This document shows, piece after piece, positions 10,745 through 23,094 of a stretch of 64,000 nucleotides of DNA. Position 1 is the first letter of the stretch; each line of letters begins with the position of its first letter. Under the pieces are notes generated by a model that was not told the origin of the DNA, ran no database searches, and saw only the letters and a list, made by a program, of their open reading frames with translations. Origin of the DNA: Siderastrea siderea (lineage: Eukaryota; Cnidaria; Anthozoa; Scleractinia; Rhizangiidae); the NCBI GenBank assembly GCA_964030785.1, contig OZ034968.1, forward strand, positions 57,148,399 to 57,212,398, in the 5' to 3' direction. Made by a program: the position numbers and the translations under genes.

Positions 10745-12320
10745 GTCAGTGTTTACTACTAAATCCATTCACGTTGGGTTTTCAGTAAACTTAGGTTGGC
10801 GCATTTTACGTCGGTACCAAATGCTCGCAAGTTAACTATATTCAGAGCGGGTTTTTTAGTCTTCTGTGACTCTTCTTAACTCTAATATTAATTAAGATTA
10901 AAGCTATGACAGCGAACCTGTGTTCAAAATGTTTCCGTTGAGTTCCACAGCATGAGCTGATGACGTCACACGACGTTATTATGTCACTCTCAAAAACAGC
11001 GGCCATCTTGGATTCACCATCTTGGATTTCTTCATTTTTCCAAACTTGCGCAAAGGACCAAAATTGATCAAAAAGTATCACAATAAATAATAGAACACTA
11101 AAATGTTGAAAACAATTTAAATTTACATCGGAAATATAATAATTTTCATTAAAAAGAGTAAAGTGTAAAATTGAAATGAATGAAAAACCGTCTATCAAGA
11201 TATGATTGCCATGGCAACATCCAATTTGAGGGACAACCATATTCTTTACCAAATTGTTCTCAGTTATATTTTCGGAATAGTTACCAAGTTTGCTGGCTTA
11301 AGTTTGCATATTAAACAAAGTTAAACGTCGAGAGTACGTGCAGTCAGATTCCCGCCCCCCCTCCTTATCTGAGTAGGATTAATGCATACTTTATTCAGCT
11401 TTCTTGCCGATTGTCATCGCTAAACAAATGAAACCGGAGGGCTTTATTCCTGAGAAGGGAGGTTTTCTTAAATGCGCTCTAAGTGGACATTTGAAAACAG
11501 ACGTCTCTCCTCTCAGTTTGGACGCAGGTTTACCAAACCGCTGACGTCAAGTATAATTGACAAAGAAACTGCGTACGCGTGATGTCAGCCTTTTATCTTC
11601 TAAAGATGGCTCACTGTGGAGCTTGACGAGGAAAACACATCAATTGCAATTTTTTACAACCCCTAGTGTAAGCATTCGAAAAGGTTCCATAATACCAGAA
11701 GGAATGCGAACCTTATTCAGTTTGGGAGAAGGTGAAACGGAGGAATGTGAAAACGTGCTAATGTGGTGAAAACTTTGTATTTTTACTGATTTTATGCAAA
11801 ATTCCTGGAAAAACAAAGAATAAAAGAAAAAAGGGTTTTCCTTGACTTTTTCCTTAGCAACAACAACCACAAAAACGTAACAGTTATACGTACAGGACAA
11901 CATTCATTCTCAGGCTGATGCAGTTTCTGATAATGACTTTAAAAATTACAACACATTATTTGGTAAATGATTGATTGGCTTTCGGTGCAATTAAAAAAAA
12001 CTTACGTCAGTCAGTTAAAAGTCAGGGGTCAGTGAACTTTTCTTGATTGGTAGATTTCTATTTTTACTCTATAACTAAATCAAATCTTTTAAATACTCAG
12101 TACCTTTACATCTCGATGCCTCCTTATGGAGTTTTCTCAAGATTGCTTGTTCTCAAGCGCATATAATAAGTCTAAGTTGAAAGTCATGGCTCTGCCATTT
12201 TGAATTGCTAATAAGTTAGGTAGGAAGCAGTGAACGCTTAACTCTACATTCACTCACCCACGCAAATACTCTTTAACTTTCTCACTCGTTATTTTAATTC
12301 GACATTGGACCTGTCTACAG
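10745..12320 (+). other. Intron 4 of copy B
   Basis: Holds the CATCTTGGATT dispersed repeat (about 10925-11290) and sequence colinear with 35770-39154, minus the 1.8-kb palindromic element. The empty insertion site is at about 11853-11855 (CCTTAGCAAC). No gene is seen. Confidence 0.6.
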
Positions 12321-12608
12321 TTTTTCAAGACCTTGATGAAGTGCACGATGCTTTGGTTGATGAACAGTCAGTAGACGGAATGATGGAGGAAATGTTCACT
12401 GCGATTGAATACCTGAAGCAAAAGCAAAATTCGCCTTTATCTATCGTCCATTTGTTTGAAGAGAGGCGCGCATATGGAATAGCATTTAGATGGGAAGCAA
12501 AAAACTCGTTTGGGCACAACATTAGGGGTTGCATATCGAAGGTCGTCAAGTACAGGGTTACTTACGATATTTATGATATCACCAACAAGCACATCAGTGG
12601 GGTTCAAG
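12321..12608 (+). pseudogene. Copy B exon 5: S2 lobe with one-base insertion
   Basis: It reads FQDLDEVHDALVDEQSVDGM ... YGIAFRWE ... NKHISGVQ. The end is GGGGTTCAAG against GGGGTCAAG in the sisters, so the exon is 288 bp and the next, phase-0 exon would be read out of frame. Confidence 0.75.
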
Positions 12609-12975
12609 GTGAGGGTGCTACAAGATGAACTCGAGATGGACCTATGTTAAGTTCTTTGAAATGTCAATTTAATTAGTTTCCACCTGCTAGTAAAATACTA
12701 GTCGGTAAACTAGTTCAGCACATCGAATGAGGTCACCTACATATCGTTAGCACGGTCCCGTCGTGTAATATCAATAGAATTAATGAAAGCAAGGAATTAC
12801 TTTCCAGTCGAACAGATGGCTTTTAATTGAACCATTAACTTTCTGACTGATTGATGAAATGATTGATAAATCAACGGAAAGAAAAAGATTGAAATGGGAA
12901 GGAAAGCTCATCTTCTGATTTCACGTACAAAAATTCAAACCTCAGTAAACCAATCCATTTTTTTTATTTTCATAG

Positions 12976-13181
12976 AAATCCACAAAGCATCAGGCAAATG
13001 AAGGAGCACAGCAACCTAAAACCCACAATGTAATCAGCCAAAAATGTCCGGTGTTTATTGGAATAGTTAGTGCCCTGTGTGGATTCATACTTACGTTCAT
13101 TGCCATTAACACGGCGCTGGAATGTTTCAGAGGATGGCGGTTGACAAAAAAGTCAAGACGTCGATAAAGGAAAAGAACAGG
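12976..13181 (+). pseudogene. Copy B exon 6: M4-like helix with premature stop
   Basis: In phase 0 it reads KSTKHQANEGAQQPKTHNVI, then the helix FIGIVSALCGFILTFIAIN. Small deletions in the basic tail then give RRR-TAA. It is 206 bp against 208 in the intact copies. The donor gtgagt is retained. Confidence 0.75.
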
Positions 13182-14031
13182 GTGAGTGCCTAAATAATTT
13201 TGTTGCTTATGGCCAGTACATGCGTTGTGGATTTCACTAAGATTCTTGGAGTGCAGGACTGAAGTCGCGCCAGTCGGTCCATACGTGAGTGATCGCGTTG
13301 TTGCTGAGTTCCAAATTTGCGTAACATTCGTTACTTTCCGATGATTCGTGCGCCAGAGAAGCTTAAGAATGGGTAGGCATTAGTTACTGAACCATATACT
13401 TTTGAAAATAGAATTTCAAAAGTAGGTAGAGGATTTCATCCATCCAGTGCTTCCGAGCTGATTTAAAATAATAATTCTGGATCTTTTTCTGTGTCGTTGT
13501 ACCGGTCAGCTCCGATTTTGCACTGCACATGATTTTCAAGGTTTGAAGGTCTTTGGTTTTCACCAGAAGTATCACCAAAATCCTGATCCTTGTCTTCGGA
13601 TGGGTGAAACATTTCCTCTTCTATCGTGTCATTCCCAGTACTGAAGTAATCAGTCAATATCATCAGAAGCAAATACGATGATTTTCTTCGATATCTGTAC
13701 AAAATTGCGCCATGTTGTTTTTGTTGGAGTAAGTTATTTTTGTTGTTTGGAATGGTGTGCTACCTTTATATTGTACTCGCAGGGTTTCTGTTTCTTTTTT
13801 TAAAATAGGAAATAATGGTGACCATCGTGAACAACCTGAAAAATTCAGCCTTCTGCTTACGTGTTTCTTTTTTCATCTTCAGTTCATTTCTAAGATTATT
13901 TCATATATTCACTCTCATTTCTTTTAAAGTTAGTTACCATCTTTGACGGATAATTGAAAGAAAGTAATTAGAAAAACTGCGCAAACTGATGCAGATAATA
14001 ACGTTTCCTTTGTTTTCACGTCTTTTTGCAG

Positions 14032-14054
14032 CCGAGATCTCCCATGAGAATTGA
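14032..14054 (+). CDS. Copy B exon 7: C-terminal tail AEISHEN
   Basis: After TTTTTGCAG the split codon and seven codons end in TGA. A matching AATAAA lies at 14132-14137. Confidence 0.65.
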
Positions 14055-15185
14055 CCCGACCGCCATGGGATGGAAAACGTATATAGAATTTGCTGTAACT
14101 CAGCTACCTAAAGAACCGTGTACACGACAGAAATAAAGAGACCACAAGTATAAAGATAACTACCAGTTATAGTAATACTGTTAACTGAGGTCCCGAATTA
14201 AATTGCGACATTAGGCTATATATAGGTGGTCTCCATCCAATCCCCGGACATTCAATAGATAATGACGTGACGGCTATATTGGATGGCATAAAAAAAGAGC
14301 AAACGAGAATCTTTTTGGATTACGTCCTCCGGACCTAGCCATCCCCACCTCATTTTGTTAGGGAAAAAAGGTTAGGCGGGCTGATAATTTTTACAATACT
14401 GTCGAAAATGTTCGTCCGCTATCTCGGCCCCTTTCTCTTTGCTCCGAAATCACATCTTACAGGAAGCAGTGGATGCAAAGAATAAGTAAACTGTTTTCAA
14501 TCTTTTAAAAGCATAGAACCACAAAGTGATAGTGACAAACGGGAAAACTTAGTTTGAGCATAAGTCATGTTGATGGCCCGCCTCTTTCGTGTAAAAACAA
14601 AAAGAAATTAAAAAACACATTCAGAAATAAAATGACGAAATTGCAGTCGGTACACTGCAGTATGTAGCCGTTAAAAGCTTTAATGAAGAAAACTGGGATC
14701 TTCTAAAGGTACTCCAGTGATAAACTGAAAACGTGTTAAACATCTGCATACCGTTCACTCAGGAGCCCAAGTCCACCTGCATTTGATGACCTTTGATTGT
14801 TTTTACTCATAAAACGACAATGTTATAATTCCAAATTGGAGGCGACTTCCTGACAATCACAAAAATTAATTCCCAGCAAGAAAAACTAGTTTTTCCCAAT
14901 CGCGAAAATTAGTTCCCGCAAAACACAAAAAATCGCACATTCGCAAAATTAAACTCCCACAAAAATTTAGTGGATCCTGATGGAGTATTTCTCAAGTTTG
15001 CACGTTCTCGAGCCATCTGAATATAGTTAGTCTTATTTAAAGTCATGGCGCCGCCATTTTGAATTGCTGAGAGGTTAGGTGGGAAACAGTCAACTTATAG
15101 CTGTCAGCATTTTCTCACTCACCCATGCACATGCTCACTTACTTTCTCACTCGTCATTTTAATTTGACATTGAACCTGTCTACAG
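14055..15185 (+). other. 3' flank of copy B and 5' flank of copy C
   Basis: The 3' region is conserved with 24193-24720 and 40929-41460. It includes the right end of the TACCGTG-type MITE, truncated near 14968, after which sequence homologous to the end of intron 4 (compare 38960-39154) leads into copy C exon 5. No 64-bp exon 4 is seen for copy C. Confidence 0.6.
14132..14137 (+). promoter_or_regulatory. Polyadenylation signal, copy B
   Basis: An AATAAA 78 bases after the stop. It is conserved at 24266-24271 in copy C and 41004-41009 in gene 2. Confidence 0.55.
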
Positions 15186-15472
15186 CTTTTCAAGACCTTG
15201 ATGAGGTGCACGATGCTTTGGTGGATGAACAGTCAGTAGATGGGATGATGGAGGAAATGTTTACTGCGATTGAATACCTGAAGTAGAAGCAAAATTCCCC
15301 GTTATCTATCGTCCATTTGTTTGTAGAGAGGCACGCATTTGGAATAGCATTTAAACGGAACGCAAAAGACACGATTGGGGACCAAATTTAGGAATGCATA
15401 TGAAAAGTCGTCAAATACAGGGTTACTTATGATATCTATGATATTACCAACAAGCACATCAGTGGGGTCAAG
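15186..15472 (+). pseudogene. Copy C exon 5: S2 lobe with stop codon
   Basis: 287 bp, correct splice sites. It reads FQDLDEVHDALVDEQSVDGM ... EYLK and then TAG where sisters have CAA. Further changes follow (a second stop after GDQI). Confidence 0.85.
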
Positions 15473-16293
15473 GTAGGAGTGCCACAGGATGAATTCAAGA
15501 TGGACCTATGAAAAGTTCCCTGAAATGTTAAATTAATTAGTTTGCACCGTCTAGTAAAATACTAGTACTAAACTAGTTCAACACATCAAATGAGATCACC
15601 TACATATCGTTAACAAGGGCTATCCCTTTCTTCCCTTATGTCGAAACAGTATCATCTATAATGTTTGACGTCTTCCATATGACTGTACCGTCTAACATCA
15701 GTGATCTCTTCACCAAAGCTCTTAAGGCTTGTTATTTACAGAATGTTCACAATTGGGAATTTGAAGCAACGGTTTCAGTTTTGCGTGCTCAGTTTTTTAA
15801 TTGTTCTTCTCATTAGCATTTAGTGATTCTCATTAGCATATAAGAAACGGCTTATACGAATTCACTCTACTGTAGTTGTAGTAATTGATTATTTAAATAT
15901 CCTTATGTAATCCCGACTGCTGTACCTTTGTAGTTCCGCCCGCCTCGATTAGCCTCTGCTATTTGCGGGTGGACCCGAACCTTCATTAATTCTTAGTACT
16001 TTATAATTTGTGTATTTAATAATTTATGTATTTTTGTGAATTGTGTGTTTGAATAAACTAATCCCTTGATGCTGTATGCCCACTCGTTCAATATTAATAG
16101 AATAACTGTAAGCAAGGAATTACTTTCCAGCTGGACAGATGGCTGTTAATTGAACCATTAACTTTCTGACTGATTGAGTGAAATGGTTGTTGAAGCGACG
16201 GAAAAGATTGAAATGGGAAAGCAAGCTCATCTGCTGATTTCATGTACAAAAATTCAAGCTTCTGTAAACCGATCCATTTTTTCATTTTCATAG
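15473..16293 (+). other. Intron 5 of copy C
   Basis: Starts and ends like intron 5 of copy B and gene 2, but contains about 450 extra bases (roughly 15625-16085). That segment has a weak CR/retrotransposon-tail look (long AT stretch, CCGCCCGCCTCGATTAGCC), but no ORF that I recognise. Confidence 0.4.
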
Positions 16294-16501
16294 AAATCCA
16301 CAGAGCGTCATGCAAATGAAGGAGCACAGCAACCAAAAACCCACAATGTAATCAGCCAAAAATCGCAGGGGTTTAATGGAACAATTAGTGCCTTGTGTGG
16401 ATTCATGCTTACGTTCTTTGCCATTAAAACGCCGCTGGAATATTTCAGAGGACGGCGGTTGAATAAAAAAAGCCAAGACGTTGAAAAAGGAAACTAACAG
16501 G
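16294..16501 (+). pseudogene. Copy C exon 6: M4-like helix, damaged
   Basis: It reads KSTERHANEGAQQPKTHNVI, then a helix with several substitutions (NGTISALCGFMLTFFAIKT), ending EKGN-TAA just before the donor gtgaat. Length 208 bp. Confidence 0.8.
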
Positions 16502-16604
16502 GTGAATGACTAAATAATTTTGTTGCTTATGGTCAGTACGTGCGTCGTGGATTTCACTAAGATTCTTGGAGTGCAGGACTCAAGTCACGCCAGTCGGTCA
16601 ATAC

Positions 16605-17456
16605 CAGACTCGTACCCAGTCGCTATTTATGAGTCTGGGGGAAAGGGAAAGAAGGTTGGATTCTATTGAGGCGCGCGGGGTGATATGGGAAGGAGCGAAG
16701 GAAAAATAGCGACTGGCACATTTCACACGGTAGAGCCGTGCAGTTTGCCATAGATGCCGTGCAGTTCTTTTTTTCACGGAAACGGCACTAAACTCTGACT
16801 AAACTCTAATACTTGGATTCCTCGTTTCGGGAGATGGAAGTTAATCTTTCCACGAAGAGCAGGCAGATGTTACCGGTCCTATTTCAATCGCGAACAGGAG
16901 TAAGTGGTCGTAATTCAGGATCCGATGCTTTCAAGAAGATCTATCGTTTGTTTACATTAAAGGTGCAAATATTGTGGCTTGTCGCTGGCAATTTTCAAAT
17001 AAATCGAGCCAAGAAATCAAGGCATCGATTTAGAAATTTCTTGCTATTTGAGAAAACTATTTTTAAGTTTGAAGAAAGATTTCAGCGAATGGTTTTCTGA
17101 AATTCATAATTTATAGTTGACCAAAGGTATTATTACATAACTGTACGTGTATCAGAAAAGGTCAACTCAGTGGGTTATAAGCTTACTGTGTAATGATGCA
17201 AAATATCGTTGGCTTTGTTAACAACATTATTTCCAATAAAACCGCGATGTGAGCAAGCTAATTTACCTTCATTTATGGCATTATTTACCTCGCGTTAAAA
17301 AGAACTTCCTTCGCGAGCGCCCGCCATATTGATATGAAATCTGCCAGTCACAATTTTTTCTTCGCCCGTTTCCATTATCACCCCGCGCGCCTCAATAGAT
17401 TCCAATCTTCTCTCTCTTTGCTTCAGACTCATTAATAGCGACTGGGTACGAGTCTG
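16605..17456. mobile_element. hAT-like MITE, 852 bp
   Basis: Terminal inverted repeats begin CAGACTCGTACCCAGTCGCT at both ends. The flanks are GGTCAATAC (16596-16604) and GGTCCATAC (17457-17465). Copy B has the empty site with a single CGGTCCATACG (about 13276). An 8-9-bp duplication fits the hAT superfamily. A further inner copy of ATAGCGACTGG lies near 16706. No transposase ORF. Confidence 0.75.
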
Positions 17457-19418
17457 GGTCCATACGTGAGTAACAAAGGAGACTTTTGTCTGATTGGTTA
17501 ATCATTTTCCTAGTACCCAGATTCCTGAAACGTGCGCGCCAGTGAAATAAACAAAGATGGCGGCCTGAGTAAAAGACGTAGTTTCCATTGCTTGATCACT
17601 TATTCTTAACCTTTTTGGTACATATGGCAATTCCAGGCGCTTTTCTAACTTCTCGGTGGCGTAAAGAAATTGGTTTAAGGTATTTTAAAGCGGAAAACGA
17701 GTGTTTAGCACAGGCTTTTGCATTTGTGAGCAGGAAATTTTTTCCTTCACACCGCAAGAAAATATATGGTTCTATGAAGTGAGGGAGACAAGATTAGATG
17801 TCATAATAAAATCAGGAGGGATTCAAAGACTGAGAGGGCAGGGATATTCGAAGTCTTACAGCTGCCGTTTTCACCGAAACAGGTAAGCTATCCTACTCAC
17901 AATTTTAAAAATTAGTGTTCCCTTGCAAGTTTTTGTTAGCTTTTGCTACACATCAATCGATCAGTGAACTTTCCTTGTTTGAAGGGGCCGTGGCAGTCAC
18001 TCAGCGGTCAAGTAATCTCAGAGTCAAAGAGGTGCAAAAAACCATGAAACTACTTTAGAAGACCTGCAGTTAATCACTAGTTGATTAACAATGCAGGCAA
18101 ACGGGAATTATCTCAGCTAAAATAGCATTAAAATAAACTTGTACAGTTCACACTTTCAGCTAATAATTTTTACAAGGACCCCGCTCGGTTTTCCGTTTGA
18201 TCTTCATTTAGAGGTTTTTTCATTCTGTAGTCATCCGATGGACTGTTTAAGTTTTTTTATAACGACCCAAAAGGCCATTTGTGAAAGTGGAAATGCAAAA
18301 TAATTTTGCCTGAAGAATTTTAAGGACATAAGGAGAACATTTGATGTTTACAAACAGTGACTTTTTGGCCGTTAAAGTTTGTAAAGCAAGAGTCTTGTCT
18401 CATTAGCCAATGGGCCTCTAATGTTGCCTTATTTACCCCAAAGGATTCCTTGTTGGAATTAACTCAGTTTTGTATGATTTCATTTGTGTTTGTCACCAGT
18501 AAAGTGTTTTTGCCGTCAATTTTTGCCTTGCATAATCTAAAACTACCTTAGTTTTTTGACAGAAAGGTGGTTATGTTGTATAATTTTATTCAGGGCAGTA
18601 GAATCCTGGTATTAGTTCTAAATGAAGTGGTCTGCGAGCATCTAAAAATCAGTATCATAATTCACACGCTCACACACAACATGAAGCATCAAAAAGCAAC
18701 TTGACCGTTACTTCGCACCTCACTTATCAATCGATTAATATTAATAGGTTTATCCCAGGAAAGTCTTGCTTTATCCTGATTGGACAATTACGATGCATAA
18801 TTATGCTCTAACACTATAAGGGCTCCTATTGATAGTAAATGCCTTGACTTCTGAAAGAGCTACCCTTTAAAATTTTAAATAAAGGAGTCTAATTTTAATG
18901 GCAACAGGAAGCCTTAGGTTATGTACACAGTTAGCACCTATCATAGTTTTCCATCAGTCTTACCAGTCTTGAAACCTTTTCTTTCAGGAGGAGATTTTAA
19001 AGAAGACCAGCACCCAGTAACCTTGAATATAAGTTCATGAGCTTATGTTTGGGCTGTTGATTTATATTCTTAGAAAACGTTTGTGAACCAAAGGATTTTC
19101 GCATAGTTATTGTCTTGTCAGTAAGTTTTCAAGAAGCTGACTCCAAGCTGACTCCACAAAATACAATGCAAGTGGTTAGAAACTTGTAACTTTGTCGTTG
19201 TTGTCCTCCTAAGTTTGTTAAAGGAAATAAAGGAACTTGCCTTGTCTTATCGTCATCCAAAACAACTAGTCCTCTGAGGGGTCAAAATTGATCTTGAGTC
19301 CATAACATTTCATTGCCCTACCCCTGCTCCTTTAGAAAACTGACGAGTCCCTAACTGGTCCCACATACTCTAGGTTTTCATTTTAGCAGATTAGGAGTTT
19401 AACGAAATGGAAGACCAT

Positions 19419-20745
19419 AACCTGCGATCAGGCTCTATTTTCGTTTCGCTCGGTGAAACATTAAGGCGGGACGGGCGAAACGAAAAATAGAGCCTGATAC
19501 AATTCTTCTACGGAACGTCTGCCGCCCACTTTTTTTTATTGATTGACGTTCAACAAAACAGCCAATCAAAATTTCTTCTAATTGCACGATCCTCGGTATG
19601 CAAATTTCCCATAACAGCAATTCGCAGAAAGTCACGTAAATGTCGGCAAAATAAGAAAATCATAGGCTACGATATATCTTCTAGGCACAAGTACTCAAAT
19701 TTACACGATTGCTAACTTGAAGGTTCCGGTACCGTACATGGTTGCTCTGTCTGAGCTGAAACTGAATGAAAATTCAAAACACGACGAGGTTGTCATGTAC
19801 CAAAATATGCTGCATGCTTGAATCATTTCCCATTTCAGGTGGTATCCGGAAATATTCTCTTCCCATTTGTCACCGATTTTCTGCGTTAAAAACCTCAAGC
19901 AGTTAAGAGAAATACCTTCAGTTTCATTCTTTAGAATAAAGATATAAATAAAACCGTTTATAAGCAAAGGAGTATTTTGTAATTTAATTCGAGAAGTGAT
20001 AAATATTTGAAATTAGCAGTGAATTTTATCTCTAAGCAGCAGCGAATTTTAAAACGAAGAACATTTAATTATAAAACTAGTCAGATCCTTTGATGTCAAT
20101 GTCAGAGATCAATAAAACGACATAAGTATTAAACAATGAATGAATAAACTGAAAATCGTTATTGCGACTTGATTGCGGTTCTCGCCAAACATCAGTTTAC
20201 CGTTAAGTTTACCGAATTATCGGTTGACTTGTTGATCATTCTTGGCGAAAGATACTTGCTCGTCTGCTGTTTGTTTTGTTTCGTAAAACGCGGAAACAGC
20301 CACTACTCTGTTCATGTTATCAATACTAGTTGAAAGCCGTCAAATGAAAATTCCGCGACACGATGCGATAAAACGGAATACATACTTCACTGTTGCTGTA
20401 CTTCTCTGCTCCAAGTGAGAGACAGCTTGCGTCAAACCGAACGCCATTCTCAGGAGAGAAAGAAATGGTGACAATTCTCCTAGAACGACGAGAATTTATA
20501 AGAGCAACACATTTTACTTCGGCAGACTTGTTCCTTTGTTGTTCCTTGGCGATGGCGGTCGGATCGAAATTACTTCCGTTGACAGCTCTATTGTTAAAGG
20601 GCCAATCAGATTGCGAGATTCCCGCGGCCAAAATTTGGCCGCCGACACGAACTCTTGTGAGAGATTGTATCAGGCCCTATTTTAGCGAGCGACCAACATA
20701 AGAGAATATGAGAGCGATGCTAAAATTCGGCCTGATCGCAGGTTA
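19419..20745. mobile_element. Nested TIR element, about 1.3 kb
   Basis: Ends AACCTGCGATCAGGC and its inverse. The 10-bp GGAAGACCAT is repeated at 19409-19418 and 20746-20755. A subterminal hairpin (CAGGCTCTATTTTCGTTTCG with its inverse at about 19476-19496) is present at the left. Superfamily is unresolved; a 9-10-bp duplication would suit Mutator-like elements. No transposase. Confidence 0.65.
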
Positions 20746-20846
20746 GGAAGACCATGGCAGCTGTGTGTGCAACTTAGGCAACTGCAAAAAAAGTCTGAAA
20801 AATACAGGCTTGGTTGGGATATACATGTAAACCCAGTGGGGGAGCA

Positions 20847-21138
20847 GGGATGGCGCAGTGGTGAGAGCACTCGCCTTCCACCAGTGTGGCCCGGGTTCGA
20901 TTCCCGGTCCCGGTGTCATAATTTATGTGGGTTGAGTTTGTTGTTGGTTCTCGTCCTTGCTCTGAGGGTTTTCTCCGGGTACTCCGGTTTTCCTCCCTCC
21001 ATAAAAACCAACATTTCCAAATTCCAATTTGACCTGGACGTTTCGTAGGGCCATAATGGAGACTACAGTTTGACTGTAATTATGCACCCTACTGAAATAA
21101 AGTGTTTATTTATTTATTTGTTTATTTATTTATTTATG
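20847..21138 (+). repeat. tRNA-derived SINE with A/T-rich tail
   Basis: The head has A-box-like TGGCGCAGTGG and B-box GGTTCGATTCC, as in Pol III promoters. A body follows with GGGTACTCCGGTTTTCC, a conserved-looking SINE core, and a (TTTA)n tail at about 21101-21136. Confidence 0.75.
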
Positions 21139-21177
21139 ATAGCGGTGCAGCACTCTTACCAACTGAGCTATCAAGCC
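21139..21177 (-). repeat. tRNA-like SINE head fragment
   Basis: The minus strand reads GGCTTGATAGCTCAGTTGGT and on to GCTGCACCG, the same head as at 60967. It is abutted tail-to-tail with the preceding SINE. Confidence 0.6.
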
Positions 21178-21297
21178 AGCTTGGACTGTTGTTGGTCTTT
21201 GTGCGAATTCAGACATATTCCCGAGAAAGACAAACCAAAATCATGTGCATGTATTCTTTTTCATACTGAGAGTTCATGTTACAAATATAGTTATTAG

Positions 21298-23094
21298 TAT
21301 TTTAGGTAAGAAAAGAAAGAGTGGCTATTCTACAACTTTAGTGATCTTCTAGATAGGTTATGTGTATTTTTTTTAATAAAAGAGAACCAAATGTTTCATT
21401 ACTTCAAGCACAGGTAAATTTTACAGTGTACATTAAACACAAAAGAACTGTTACTGGTTATTTTGCTGGGTATTAAAGGTAAATATATTTTAATTATGTT
21501 CCTCTTAAAAGTCAAGAAAAGTAAAGAGTAGGACAAATAATTTATTTGTTCTTTCTAGATCTGTGTGTGCTGCTTTTCAAACATGATATTTTCTATGTGT
21601 ACATTTTATGTCTGGAATTAAACTTTTCTAATTGGAAATGTATTTATATGAATCTTGGATAGTATTAAACACAGTGTACAATCATTAAAATTAATACAAC
21701 TCACAATGTACTTTAAGCTCAACATGTAAAAAGCAAATTCGACACATTATGAATAGGTCTGTTTAAAAGACATGGAGGTGAAATTTCTATGTATTGTTCC
21801 TTAATAAACTTTAAACAGTTCCTAGAACATCACTAATTGGGTAGTTTTCTTCAGTATTATAACTAATTCGTAGGTTTTTGGGGAAGTACCGATCACTTTA
21901 AGTTTAAATTTCTCATTCCGCGTGCTTTTATTGATAACAGCTGCAGCTCTTGTCCTTGTTTCTTTCATCTCACGGAACTTATTTTGATGTTCTTGTAGCC
22001 TCACTTTCCCCGTTCCTTTCCGCACGCCTTGCCACTTTAAAGTTAACACTGTTTACCCTAACTTATTCTTACCTTATTATTCTATTCTTGGTTGAAAGCG
22101 ATCGCTGTACCAAGCCCTATTGTAGGATATATAGCCCAAACAACACCTGTCTGGCGACAAGATTCGAGTTATTTTTTTTTTCACAGTTTTCTGCTGGCGC
22201 GGCATCTTGTTGGGTTTCCTTTTTACAAATCGTGGCAATACAATTGGAGTTTTTAGAAATCAAAGTAGCCAAATGAATGAACGAAGCAAAGTAGACTGAG
22301 GTGCGACCGTAGCGTAATTTTCATCGTATATCGTTGACAGTGATACACACCTCGACGACTCCCTGTTGAGCCCTGCCACTTTTATCAATATCTTTTCTTG
22401 AAAAGTCGCTTCCTTAATTAATAAACTGTTACCAACAAAAGGGATTTCGTGTACCAAAACCTACGACAAAAGTCTCGGATACTTGAAGCAAAATATTTGT
22501 TTGGAATAAAATTGAGCTTTTCTATTGCAGTTGCGCTGTTAACTGCTTGCGTCTGGGCGCAATATTTTCGCTTAAGCAGCAAAAATCATATAATTCCTTT
22601 ATCATATCGATTTTTACTTTTGCCTCGGCTATATGCTCCGTTTTTTTAACGTCAGAAATTATTCACAATCCCAAAACATGTAGTTTACGAGGCGGATGCC
22701 ACTTTTTACCTCCCTCTTGTCAATGAATTTGTCTTTCTGCCCCTTTCAAGCACAAATTATCCTTCAATGCGACAAACATTACGCATTTCCATTCACGTTC
22801 AACTTACTTTATTGTTAAACAGTACTTGGTCTTGCGTTGAAGTCTGTTGTGATTATGCAGAACAAAGACAGGAAGGCAAAACTTTCGTCTACTTATCACG
22901 AGTTTTCAATTCACCGTCGCCTTTTTTGACTCGTCTCATTTCTCAGATTTGCAATCCCTTGCTGCGATTTTCCTCACGATGAATTATCTTAACGGAAAAG
23001 CTGAGATGATGACCTATATTTGGAAGTTATTCAACAACTATACATTCTTACGGCGTCCTTTGCCCCAGAACACAGGATAAACATTCAATGAAAT
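21298..23094. other. Rest of the 5.7-kb insertion
   Basis: AT-rich sequence without a recognisable gene, repeat family or RNA. Confidence 0.4.

Larger units (their letters stand above)
10681..14054 (+). pseudogene. iGluR-like K+ channel, copy B (exons 4-7 only)
   Basis: Four exons (10681-10744, 12321-12608, 12976-13181, 14032-14054) encode S2, M4 and the tail. No S1, pore or M2 exon lies between copy A and here. The block is a duplicate of the gene 2 3' half, cut off at 7278. Exon 5 carries one extra base at its 3' end and exon 6 has small deletions that give a premature TAA. B could in principle be spliced onto exon 3 of copy A, since phases match, but the frameshifts argue for a decayed fragment. 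Confidence 0.75.

Noticed and set aside
16813..17100. 95-codon ORF inside the hAT-like MITE
   Set aside because: No transposase motif or known domain, and non-autonomous elements often hold chance ORFs.
20393..20701. 102-codon ORF (and antisense 101-codon ORF)
   Set aside because: Lies at the inner end of the nested TIR element on both strands with no recognisable domain.
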